Assembly: GCA_024636075.1 (NCBI GenBank)
Contig: JAGXHS010000080.1
Coordinates: forward strand, 1-17,518
Source: Propionibacteriaceae bacterium
GTDB lineage: Bacteria; Actinomycetota; Actinomycetes; Propionibacteriales; Propionibacteriaceae
Length of the DNA: 17,518 nucleotides
Direction: 5' to 3'
Shown here one piece after another: positions 1 through 9,401 of this stretch. The notes below the pieces were generated by a model that made no database searches, was not told where the DNA came from, and saw only the letters and a program-made list of their open reading frames with translations. A program made the position numbers and the translations under genes. The stretch's first letter is position 1; each line of letters starts with the position of its first letter.

Positions 1-1025
1 CCGGGGTGGCGGAGGTGAATCTGAGCTCACAGGTGAACGCCTTGGGCACCGATCAGCGCCGGCTGATGGCCGCCCAAATCGTCTGGACACTGCAACAGTT
101 CGGGTGGATCGACGCAGTCCAGTTGCAGGTCGAGGGACAGGCGTTCTCGGTGGCCGGTCAGGGCACTGACGGCCGGATCAGCGTGGCCGAGATGATGAGT
201 TTTCGAACCATCGCCGACTCACCCCGGGCACAGCCATTGGTGGTCACTGACCAGGAAGTCATCCGAGTCGCACCGGACGGCACGGCGCAGGGGATCGGAG
301 GTGATCTCGGCCAGAGGACCAGTACCGACATTGCTGACGTCGCCTTCGGGGGCGGTACGGTCGCCGTGCTGGCTGCCGATCGCAAGAGCCTCGACGTCGG
401 GGAGCTGAACGGAGAGCTGCAACCGTGTCAAGCCACCGGAACCCTCACTTCGCCTCAGGTGATGACTGACGGCAGCGTCTGGGTGGCATCCACCGCAGCC
501 AGTGACAACGCTCTGTTGCAGTGCCTCCCCGGCGAGGCACCACGACGTTTCCCGCTCAACGAATTGCCAGGACAGCTGAGCAGATTCCGCATCTCACCCG
601 ATGGCACCAAAGTGGCGTTCCTGAGCACGGTCCACGGAGAGCAGGTTCTGGGCATGATGAGGGTCGCCGAGGTGAGCCACCGCGCCATCGAGGGATGGCG
701 CCAGCTGTACCTGACCGCAGCCATCTCCCCCCGCCCTGTGCTGCTCAGTGGCCTGGCGTGGGCGGGCCCTGACCAGCTTCTGATCCTCGGCGCCAGCGAC
801 AGGGCCTCGCGTTCAGCCGTCTACCTGATGAGTGACGACGGCGCCGACATCTCACCCGTCGGGCCCTCCGGGGCCGCGAACCCGGTGTCGTTGTCCGCGC
901 AACCGCGGATGGGCGACGTCACGGCGGTGGCCGTCACCCGGTCGGGACAATTGCTGGACTTCAGCCAGCCGTGGCGCTGGGGGTCGGTATTGGGAGGCGT
1001 GCGCCTGGCGGTGCTGCCTGGCTGA
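1..1025 (+). CDS. lpqB: LpqB-family lipoprotein, 3' part (5' truncated by window edge)
   Basis: The reading frame is open from base 3 and ends at TGA 1023-1025, giving about 340 residues of the C-terminal part. The first ~50 residues look like the end of a GerMN domain (LxxQxNxL, then AQIVWTLQQ and a V-x-L-x-V strand). The rest reads as the LpqB beta-propeller region, with repeated short beta segments and a 'FRISPDGTKVAF' blade. In actinobacteria LpqB is a lipoprotein that works with the MtrAB two-component system in envelope and division control, and lpqB normally follows mtrB, so mtrAB probably lies just outside the window. The signal peptide and lipobox Cys are not visible because the N-terminus is missing. 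comF follows about 80 bases downstream in the conserved order. Family assignment rests on remembered pattern and on synteny. Confidence 0.85.
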   Translation, partial: GVAEVNLSSQVNALGTDQRRLMAAQIVWTLQQFGWIDAVQLQVEGQAFSVAGQGTDGRISVAEMMSFRTIADSPRAQPLVVTDQEVIRVAPDGTAQGIGGDLGQRTSTDIADVAFGGGTVAVLAADRKSLDVGELNGELQPCQATGTLTSPQVMTDGSVWVASTAASDNALLQCLPGEAPRRFPLNELPGQLSRFRISPDGTKVAFLSTVHGEQVLGMMRVAEVSHRAIEGWRQLYLTAAISPRPVLLSGLAWAGPDQLLILGASDRASRSAVYLMSDDGADISPVGPSGAANPVSLSAQPRMGDVTAVAVTRSGQLLDFSQPWRWGSVLGGVRLAVLPG

Positions 1026-1105
1026 CCCACTTCGAACCGCCCCGTCCACAGGCCCCTGCTGCCCCTCCACCGCCGCTCGACCTTGTCGGCCGACACTCCT
1101 ACTCG

Positions 1106-1813
1106 ATGGCCACAGTGACTGTGTGGAACATCCTCAACGATCATGCCGGGGAAGTCGGCGATCTCCTGCTGGGCACCTGCTGCGCCGGGTGTGGCGGTGT
1201 CGGCAGGGGAGTGTGCGATACCTGTGCCAGCCACTTCTGGGCCCAGCCACGGCAGGTGGCCACCGCGTGCGGCGTCCCGGTGTTCGCGCTCGCCGAGTAC
1301 AGCGCGCCGCTCGACCAGGTGTTGATCGCTCACAAGGAACGAGCCAATTGGCAGCTTGCCACGCCACTGGGGGCGCGGTTGGCCGCCGCCATCCAGCTGC
1401 TGCAGGCTGACCAGCAGCGGATCGAGGTGGTGCCGGTCCCATCCTCGGCCACGGCCATTCGACAACGCGGCTACGACCACAGCCACGCCCTCGCCCGGGC
1501 AGCAATCCGGACAATCGCTCCCAGATTCGACAACAGCCTGCGAGTGGTGCGCCGACTGACCCGAGACTCACCGGTGAGCGATCAGAGCGCCATGGACCGC
1601 ACGGATCGATGGCTCAACCAGAGCGGAACGATGCGTGCCCGGGCCGGCGCCCATCCGTTGGTGGTGATCGACGACATCTGCACCACCGGTGCAACCCTGC
1701 ACGAGGCGGTGCATCGCTTGCAGGGCGCGGGTTGCCAGGTCATCGGCTGTGCGGTGCTGGCACACACGCCGAACTCGGCGAGTCCGGCTGTGGGGCCCGA
1801 TGGCTGGCGGTAA
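1106..1813 (+). CDS. comF: ComF-family phosphoribosyltransferase
   Basis: This is a 235-residue protein with a four-cysteine zinc knuckle near the N-terminus (C26-x2-C29 and C37-x2-C40). It also has the ComF signature VPVPSSATAIRQRGYDHSHALA (about residues 109-130 in part) and a PRPP-binding loop VVIDDICTTGAT at 186-197. ComF-like proteins are cytoplasmic type I phosphoribosyltransferase homologues; in naturally competent bacteria they support DNA uptake, but their role in actinobacteria is not settled. The frame is open upstream to a GTG at 971 inside lpqB. I chose ATG 1106 because the 45 extra residues are Pro-rich and unlike the family, and because 'LLLGTCCAGCG' then sits at the usual distance from the start. 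No convincing Shine-Dalgarno sequence precedes 1106; GTG 1115 is an alternative. It lies in the conserved lpqB-comF-hpf order and is probably co-transcribed with lpqB. Confidence 0.85.
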   Translation: MATVTVWNILNDHAGEVGDLLLGTCCAGCGGVGRGVCDTCASHFWAQPRQVATACGVPVFALAEYSAPLDQVLIAHKERANWQLATPLGARLAAAIQLLQADQQRIEVVPVPSSATAIRQRGYDHSHALARAAIRTIAPRFDNSLRVVRRLTRDSPVSDQSAMDRTDRWLNQSGTMRARAGAHPLVVIDDICTTGATLHEAVHRLQGAGCQVIGCAVLAHTPNSASPAVGPDGWR

Positions 1814-1816
1814 CGT
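1811..1816 (+). promoter_or_regulatory. Candidate -10 (TAACGT) for a leaderless hpf transcript
   Basis: TAACGT fits the actinobacterial TANNNT -10 pattern; its first three bases are the comF stop codon. Six bases separate it from ATG 1823, so transcription would begin on or next to that ATG. No good -35 is visible. It would give hpf a promoter independent of lpqB-comF, which would make sense for a stress-induced hibernation factor. This is inference from spacing only. Confidence 0.35.
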
Positions 1817-1822
1817 GGATTC

Positions 1823-1888
1823 ATGGCACGGACTGAGGGGAAACGAGCCATCAAGTTCGTGCCTTTCGCATCCGGTCTCAGGAGGTAA
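1823..1888 (+). CDS. Possible 21-codon leaderless leader ORF upstream of hpf
   Basis: ATG 1823 opens a 21-codon frame (peptide begins MARTEG, ends GLRR) that stops at TAA 1886-1888. Its last two sense codons, AGG AGG, are the Shine-Dalgarno of hpf, and the stop lies two bases before the hpf ATG at 1891. The start lies exactly 6 bases after a TANNNT hexamer, as in leaderless actinobacterial genes. If translated, a terminating ribosome would sit on the hpf start and could re-initiate there, or could mask the Shine-Dalgarno while elongating. The peptide is basic and has no recognised family. It could equally be untranslated 5' leader. No homologue is recognised. Confidence 0.3.
   Translation: MARTEGKRAIKFVPFASGLRR
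1880..1886 (+). promoter_or_regulatory. Strong Shine-Dalgarno of hpf
   Basis: AGGAGGT, a near-perfect complement to the 16S 3' end, lies four bases before ATG 1891 and fixes the hpf start. It is the strongest ribosome binding site in the window, and it overlaps the end of the possible leader ORF at 1823-1888. Confidence 0.85.
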
Positions 1889-1890
1889 TC

Positions 1891-2514
1891 ATGGAAATGA
1901 ATGTCATCGGTCGGCACTGCAACATCTCAGATGCACTGCGCGAACAGGTGGAGGATCGACTGAGCAGCATCGAGCGGCTGGATGACAGGGCGATTCGCAC
2001 CGAGGTGGTATTCACCCATGACCAGTCCAAGGGCGACCCCACCGACGACATGAAGGTCGAGATCACACTGCGCACCCGTGGCCCGGTGGTGCGCGCGGAA
2101 GCCACCGCCGAGGAGAAGCTCGCGGCCTTCGAGAAGGCTCTCGACCGGTTGAAGCGACAGCTCTCCAAGGCCAACGATCGGCGCAAGCGGCACCGTGGGC
2201 TCCGTCCGGGTCCCCTCGACGCACCAGCGCCGGTCGACGTCGCAGCCAGCCGGGCCGCCAAAGACGATGACGCGGAGCACTACGGTGACACCCATCTGGT
2301 GGCGGGCATGGAAGTCAGTGGTGACGGGCCGCTGGTGGTGCGGGAAAAGCACTTCTACGGCATCCCGCTGACGCTGACACAGGCCCTGGACGAGATGGAA
2401 CTGGTGGGTCACGACTTCTTCCTCTACGTCGATGCCCAGACCAAGACACCGAGCGTGGTCTACCGACGCAAGGGGTACAACTACGGCGTCATCCACCTGG
2501 ACGTGAGTGCGTGA
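1891..2514 (+). CDS. hpf: Long-form ribosome hibernation promoting factor
   Basis: The 207-residue protein has the two-domain layout of long HPF. An N-terminal S30AE fold covers about residues 1-105 (begins MEMNVIGRHCNIS, with VRAEATAEEKLAAFEKALDRL near its end). A charged linker follows, then a C-terminal dimerisation domain at about 148-205 (REKHFYGIPLTLTQALDEM, ending RRKGYNYGVIHL). Long HPF binds the decoding region of the 30S subunit and dimerises through its C-terminal domain to form inactive 100S ribosomes in stationary phase or stress. The start is set by a strong AGGAGGT. The gene follows comF, as in other actinobacteria, but secA, normally close behind, is displaced by about 3.5 kb carrying three other genes. 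The stop overlaps the start of the next gene by eight bases. Confidence 0.95.
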   Translation: MEMNVIGRHCNISDALREQVEDRLSSIERLDDRAIRTEVVFTHDQSKGDPTDDMKVEITLRTRGPVVRAEATAEEKLAAFEKALDRLKRQLSKANDRRKRHRGLRPGPLDAPAPVDVAASRAAKDDDAEHYGDTHLVAGMEVSGDGPLVVREKHFYGIPLTLTQALDEMELVGHDFFLYVDAQTKTPSVVYRRKGYNYGVIHLDVSA

Positions 2515-3718
2515 GCTGAACCGGGCCCAGGCTCGCCGTTTGGCGCTGCGAGCTCAGGGCTTCGGCGCCGCTCGAACCACCTTCCCGGTGGGGCTGAGGG
2601 ACGTCCAACGGGTCATCGATCGGGTGGCGCTGTTCCAGATGGACTCGATCAACGTGGTCGAGCGGGCGCACTACCTACCACTCTTCAGCCGGTTGGGTCC
2701 CTATGATCGACAACTGCTCGATCGCTGTTTCGCTGAATCCCCTCGCCGACTGTTCGAGTACTGGGGCCACGCCGCCAGCCTGATCGACGTGCGGCTGTGG
2801 CCGGCCCTGCAGTTCCGGATGGCCCGGGCACACACCGAAGCGTGGTCCAGCATCGTGCGCGTCGCCGACGAACAACCCGAACTCGTCGAGCAGGTGCTGC
2901 AGGACGTGGCATCCAGCGGGCCGGTCTCATCTCGGCAACTGCGACTCAACGAGACGAGCCAACGGACCGGGTGGGGATGGAACTGGTCCAGTGTGAAAAC
3001 CGCACTGGAATGGCACTTCGCTTCGGGCAATCTGACCAGCGCCCGACGCAACAGGCAGTTCGAACGTTGCTACGACGTGCCCCAACGGGTGATTCCGCCA
3101 GCTCTTCTCGATCGGCAGCTGGACGAGGAAGCGGCCCACCTGGAGCTCAGCCGTCGAGCAGCATCGGCGCTCGGGGTCATGTCGGAGGCATGCCTGGCTG
3201 ACTACTTCCGCACCAAGAGGGCACCGACGCGAACCGCCATCCAGCATCTGGTTGCCACCGGCGAAATGGAGCCGGTGCGGGTGTCGGGATGGGACAAGCC
3301 GCTGTGGATGTGGCATGAGCACTCGATCCCGCGCCGGATGTCGAATCGGGCGTTGCTGTCGCCGTTCGATTCACTGATCTTCCACCGCGAGCGGCTGAAG
3401 GCGCTGTTCAACGTCAACTATCGGATAGAGATCTACGTGCCGGCAGCCAAACGGGTTCACGGCTACTACGTTTACCTGTTCCTGTTGGACGACGAGTTGG
3501 TTGCCCGCGTCGATCTCAAGGCCCACCGGTCGACGGGCGTCTTGCTGGTCAACGGTGCCTTCACTGAACCGGAGACAACGGTGGAGTCCTCGCGGATCGC
3601 GCACGAGTTGGCCGACGAGCTGGGAAGCATGGCCAGCTGGTTGGGCTTGTCAGGTGTCCAGGTGGCCCTCGACGCACGTGGAACGCTGGGCGAGGACCTC
3701 GCGGCGTTGGTGCCGTAG
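2507..3718 (+). CDS. YcaQ/AlkX-type winged-helix DNA glycosylase (HTH_42 family)
   Basis: The 403-residue protein matches the winged-helix 'DNA-binding domain-containing' family of E. coli YcaQ and Streptomyces AlkZ. The N-terminal segment LFQMDSINVVERAHYLPLFSRLG is typical. Residues Gln44-Met45-Asp46 form the Q-hydrophobic-D catalytic motif of the YcaQ/AlkX branch rather than the Q-x-Q of AlkZ. Members of this branch remove alkylated purines and unhook interstrand crosslinks. An EYWGHAASLI segment at about residue 84 and a PFDSLIFHRERLKALF segment at about 285 are also family-like. The GTG start at 2507 overlaps hpf by eight bases, so translation is probably coupled and expression may follow hpf. 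No Shine-Dalgarno of note is seen. Substrate specificity is inferred from family motifs only. Confidence 0.85.
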   Translation: MRELNRAQARRLALRAQGFGAARTTFPVGLRDVQRVIDRVALFQMDSINVVERAHYLPLFSRLGPYDRQLLDRCFAESPRRLFEYWGHAASLIDVRLWPALQFRMARAHTEAWSSIVRVADEQPELVEQVLQDVASSGPVSSRQLRLNETSQRTGWGWNWSSVKTALEWHFASGNLTSARRNRQFERCYDVPQRVIPPALLDRQLDEEAAHLELSRRAASALGVMSEACLADYFRTKRAPTRTAIQHLVATGEMEPVRVSGWDKPLWMWHEHSIPRRMSNRALLSPFDSLIFHRERLKALFNVNYRIEIYVPAAKRVHGYYVYLFLLDDELVARVDLKAHRSTGVLLVNGAFTEPETTVESSRIAHELADELGSMASWLGLSGVQVALDARGTLGEDLAALVP

Positions 3719-3750
3719 CGAGCCGGCGGCACATCCGGTCGACGATTGGC

Positions 3751-3862
3751 CCCGTCCGCTTTGCGGACAGCCCGTATGCCCGTCCGCTTTGCGGACAGCC
3801 CGTATGCCCGTCCGCTCTGCGGACAACCCCTATGCCCGTCCGCTCTGCGTACAACCCCTATG
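3751..3862 (+). repeat. Four tandem 28-base repeats, each with a hairpin
   Basis: Units lie at 3751-3778, 3779-3806, 3807-3834 and 3835-3862, directly abutting. Each starts CCCGTCCGC and ends TATG. Units 1 and 2 are identical, unit 3 differs from unit 2 at three positions, and unit 4 from unit 3 at one (a G to T that breaks the stem). Units 1-3 contain a perfect six-base-pair stem with a three-base loop: GTCCGC-TTT-GCGGAC (loop TCT in unit 3). The array begins 32 bases after the glycosylase stop and runs to nine bases before the next gene. It may act as a terminator series, a protein-binding array or an insulator. The period of 28 is not a multiple of three, so the open frames through it are unlikely to be coding. 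Confidence 0.9.
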
Positions 3863-3870
3863 ATCAGGTC
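3859..3870 (+). promoter_or_regulatory. Leaderless -10 promoter element (TATGAT) at the end of the repeat array
   Basis: TATGAT at 3859-3864 matches TATAAT at five of six positions and is followed by six bases, CAGGTC, before ATG 3871. This is the arrangement of a leaderless actinobacterial promoter with transcription starting on the A of ATG. The first four bases, TATG, are the end of the fourth 28-base repeat; units 1-3 carry TATGCC at the same place, which lacks the final T. No -35 consensus is visible. Confidence 0.5.
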
Positions 3871-4920
3871 ATGGATGACGTGATGACGGCAGCGGTGCTG
3901 GTGCGCCATGGTGACGCAGAGGCCATTGAGGTGCACGACGACTGGCCGGTGCCAGTACCCGGCGAGGGACAGCTACGCCTGCGAGTCAGCGCGGCGGCGA
4001 TCAACAACACCGACATCTGGACCCGGCAGGGCGCCTACGGCACGTCCGAAGACCCAGACGCCCAGTCGGGGTGGTGCGGGCCAATCGACTTCCCCAGAAT
4101 TCAGGGCGCAGATGTCGTCGGTGTGGTCGATGCCGTGGGCCCAGGGGTGTCGGAGGAGCTGATCGGCCGTAGGGTGCTGGTTGATCCTGCGATCTACCGT
4201 GACAACGAGCCAGATGCTCCCGTGGTCGCCGTGGTCGGCAGCGAGTTGGACGGAGGCTTCGCCCAGTACCTCACGATCAGCCACAGTCAGATGCACGATG
4301 TCACCGACTCCCCATTGTCCGACGAAGAACTCGCCAGTCTGCCGATCGCCTACGGAACTGCCCTCGGCATGCTGGAGCGGGCCGAGGGGACGGCCGGGGA
4401 GACGGTGCTGGTGTCGGGTGCCTCTGGTGGTGTCGGGTTGGCCCTGGTTCAGCTGGCGGCAGCCAGGGGTTGCCGCGTGATCGCGGTCAGCAGCGCGGAC
4501 AGAGCCGATCTGGTTCGCGAAGCCGGTGCGGCAGTGGTCTGCTGCCGCGATCTCGGCGAGTTGGCGGAGCAGATCAGTGATGCTGCCCCCGAGGGTCTGC
4601 ATCTGGTGGCCGACGTCGTCGGTGGCGGCTTGTTGGCCGAGGTGATGCCGCTGCTGAGGGCTGGAGGACGGTGGGTGATCGCCGGTGCAGTGGCTGGTCC
4701 GGTGATCCAATTCGACCTGCGACGGCTGTACCTGCACAATCTGCGCTTGATCGGGTCGACGATGCACACCAGGGATCTGTTCGCGAAGCTCGTCACCATC
4801 GCCAATGAGGGGCAGGTTGCCCCGCGGATCGCGGCGACCCACCCGCTGCGCGAGATCCGCCAGGCTCAGGCTGAGTTCCTCAGCCACGATCACGTCGGCA
4901 AGATCGTGCTGCTTCCCTGA
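3871..4920 (+). CDS. Medium-chain dehydrogenase/reductase (quinone-oxidoreductase-like)
   Basis: The 349-residue protein has a GroES-like N-terminal domain (about 1-130) and a Rossmann domain with the nucleotide-binding glycine motif VSGASGGVG at about 181-189. The position that usually carries the catalytic zinc cysteine reads N-N-T-D (about 45-48), as in zinc-independent quinone/enone reductases, so a zinc alcohol dehydrogenase role is unlikely. The substrate is unknown and NADPH use is only likely. The start is a choice between ATG 3871, supported by the TATGAT element 6 bases upstream, and ATG 3883, which gives the family-like beginning MTAAVLV. The frame also opens at ATG 3832, but this lies in the tandem repeat and is rejected. 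It converges with the HAD gene; the 59-base gap between them holds only weak hairpins. Confidence 0.85.
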   Translation: MDDVMTAAVLVRHGDAEAIEVHDDWPVPVPGEGQLRLRVSAAAINNTDIWTRQGAYGTSEDPDAQSGWCGPIDFPRIQGADVVGVVDAVGPGVSEELIGRRVLVDPAIYRDNEPDAPVVAVVGSELDGGFAQYLTISHSQMHDVTDSPLSDEELASLPIAYGTALGMLERAEGTAGETVLVSGASGGVGLALVQLAAARGCRVIAVSSADRADLVREAGAAVVCCRDLGELAEQISDAAPEGLHLVADVVGGGLLAEVMPLLRAGGRWVIAGAVAGPVIQFDLRRLYLHNLRLIGSTMHTRDLFAKLVTIANEGQVAPRIAATHPLREIRQAQAEFLSHDHVGKIVLLP

Positions 4921-4979
4921 CCTGACTCGCTGACTCCATGAATCACCTGCCTACGGCAAACCCGGTGTGAGTGCTGTCG

Positions 4980-5828
4980 TCAGCGCCAGCCGCGGGCAGC
5001 CACCAGTGCTTCGATGAAGCAGGCCACGGCGTCCTCATCATGGTGGCCGATCTGGAAACGGGCCACCTGGTGTAGGCTGCCGCGGGCATTCGACACCGCC
5101 AACGGCCAACCGATCGTCTGCAACCACGCAACGTCGTTGTCTCCATCGCCGATGCCGATGCAGTCGGCGGGGTCAATCCCCAATCGCTGCAGCGTCAGTT
5201 GCAGCCCGTGCGACTTGTCGGCCCCTTCTGGAGACATCTCGAAGGCGCAGTCGAGACTGCGTGTCATCCGCGGTAGAGCCCCCACGATGGCATCCCGCGC
5301 TTCATCCAACTGGTCCTTTTCTCCGCCGAGCATCACCTTCAGGGCGAAGTGGTCGGGCAGGTCGTCGAATGACCTCGTTGTGACCGGCATGCCGTCATTT
5401 GTGGTGGACAGGAAATCGGCGAAGTTGGTCGAAAGCTCGGTGACCAGTTCATCGATGCCGAAGATCACCACCGCCAACCCATTGTCCCGGGCCAGGTCTC
5501 GTGCGGTGCGCACCTCGGTGGCGCTCAGTGAGATGGTGCTCAGCAACTCGCTGCTGGCCGTGTCGCAGACGACGGCTCCACCGCAGGCGACCACCATGCC
5601 GTCGACGTCGGCCCTGTCCAGCGGGCTGCGGGCAGCGGCCAGCATCCGGCCGGTGATGATGATCGGAGTCAGCCCGGCATCCTTCACTTGCCGGATTGCG
5701 TGCACTGACCTGTCCGAGACTGTGGTGTCCCCGGAGGCCAAGGTGCCGTCGACGTCGGTGGCGAGCACCTTGGCGGTCAGCATCCCGGCGGGTAGGTCGT
5801 TCAGGTCCAGGACATCTGTGGTGGCCAC
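4980..5828 (-). CDS. Cof-type HAD-IIB hydrolase (sugar-phosphatase-like)
   Basis: The 282-residue cytoplasmic protein carries all four HAD motifs: I, D25-V-D27-G-T; II, the T of IIITGR at about 56-61; III, Lys205; IV, GDGDND at 227-232. A cap of about 110 residues between motifs II and III is the type IIB layout, as in Cof, YbiV and related phosphatases acting on sugar phosphates, phosphoglycolate or cofactor precursors. The substrate cannot be read from sequence. The GTG start at 5828 is preceded on the minus strand by GAGAGGTGAGGTG, a good Shine-Dalgarno; an internal ATG at residue 16 is a less likely start. The gene is divergent from secA and convergent with the dehydrogenase. Confidence 0.88.
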   Translation of the reverse strand: MATTDVLDLNDLPAGMLTAKVLATDVDGTLASGDTTVSDRSVHAIRQVKDAGLTPIIITGRMLAAARSPLDRADVDGMVVACGGAVVCDTASSELLSTISLSATEVRTARDLARDNGLAVVIFGIDELVTELSTNFADFLSTTNDGMPVTTRSFDDLPDHFALKVMLGGEKDQLDEARDAIVGALPRMTRSLDCAFEMSPEGADKSHGLQLTLQRLGIDPADCIGIGDGDNDVAWLQTIGWPLAVSNARGSLHQVARFQIGHHDEDAVACFIEALVAARGWR

Positions 5829-6010
5829 GGCGGCACCTCACCTCTCGGGGCAGCGTTCTTCCCGGGCAGTTCGACTCGGGTACCGGCCAGTCTAAGATGC
5901 GCCGAGCCGCTGATCGTACCGCTGCCGCCCTGACCGGTAGGATGTTTGAGTTACCGTCGAACACTCATTGACAGGCGCAGTTCGAGCGCGCCGGAAGAGG
6001 GACACCAGCT
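5829..6010. promoter_or_regulatory. Divergent promoter region between the HAD gene and secA
   Basis: This 182-base gap should hold promoters for both genes. On the plus strand TAAGAT (5893-5898) and TAGGAT (5938-5943) are -10-like. On the minus strand TACGAT (complement of 5913-5918) is -10-like for the HAD gene. None has a convincing -35; a TTGACA at 5968-5973 has no partner -10. The Shine-Dalgarno of secA is probably AGAGGGA at about 5997-6003. Confidence 0.35.
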
Positions 6011-8819
<2,809 letters not shown>

Positions 8820-8836
<17 letters not shown>

Positions 8837-9305
8837 CCCCGCTCGGGTTGGCCAGCGCCAGCACCGCCGGTGGAAGGAGTAACTCTCCTTCGGTGCAGCG
8901 CCAGCGCCCAGCGTGGCGCCGGCACCGCAGCACGCAGCCCAGCGACCGTTCGGCGGAACTGATCACCAGGCAGGCGTCGATGGTGTCCGGGTCGGTGAGC
9001 TGCGCACGGAGGGCACTGACCCGCGCGTCGGTGAGGAGCCGCCGGCGGGTGAGCACACCGATGACCCGGCCCGTCCCGACGCCCAGCAGACCCTCCAATT
9101 GGGACAGCGGTCGTCGCTGGCTGAGGCACTCATCCAGGACGCGTGCCATTTGCGCCAGTACGTCGACGGCCAAAGCGTCTGGGCTGCGCGCCTCGGGTGA
9201 CACGGGCTGCTGATCGGCCATCTGTCCGACCGGTACGAAGTGTCCTGGCAGGTGGACGCTGATGCCGAGACTGCTCAGCAGGGCGACGCGACTCTCTGGA
9301 TCCAT
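8820..9305 (-). CDS. Rv3235-family protein of unknown function
   Basis: From ATG 9305 the product is 161 residues. It resembles the Rv3235 family of small actinobacterial proteins near secA1: a helical stretch with VLDECLSQRRPLSQLEGLL, followed by short strands including VLRCRRHAGRWRCTEGELL near the C-terminus. No signal peptide, membrane segment or catalytic motif is seen and the function is unknown. The frame extends to a TTG at 9356 without a ribosome site; I prefer ATG 9305, which has GAGGA about eleven bases upstream. It runs tail to tail into secA, overlapping its last 17 bases, so both mRNAs would be complementary over that stretch. It may be the last gene of the minus-strand group starting with the cupredoxin lipoprotein, 96 bases upstream. 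Confidence 0.7.
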
Positions 9306-9401
9306 CCGATCAGCATCCTCGCTGGCAGGACCGGGCACCACAGCCGCTGTGGACAACTGCGCCGAAGGTCCACCTGGTGTGAGCGAGCCGGTCCGCGAGC
9401 A

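Noticed and set aside
971..1105. GTG 971 as the comF start
   Set aside because: It would overlap lpqB by 55 bases and add a Pro-rich segment not expected ahead of the zinc knuckle.
3751..3862. The tandem repeat as a small CRISPR array
   Set aside because: The 28-base units abut directly with no unique spacers and no cas genes are present.
3832..3870. ATG 3832 as the dehydrogenase start
   Set aside because: The added residues are encoded by the 28-base repeat, and the promoter-like TATGAT at 3859 would lie inside the gene.
4921..4979. A terminator between the dehydrogenase and HAD genes
   Set aside because: Only short or bulged arms were found (for example CACC/GGTG and TGCC/GGCA), too weak to call.
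5968..5973. TTGACA as a secA -35 element
   Set aside because: No -10-like hexamer lies 15-19 bases downstream, and the ribosome site region begins there.
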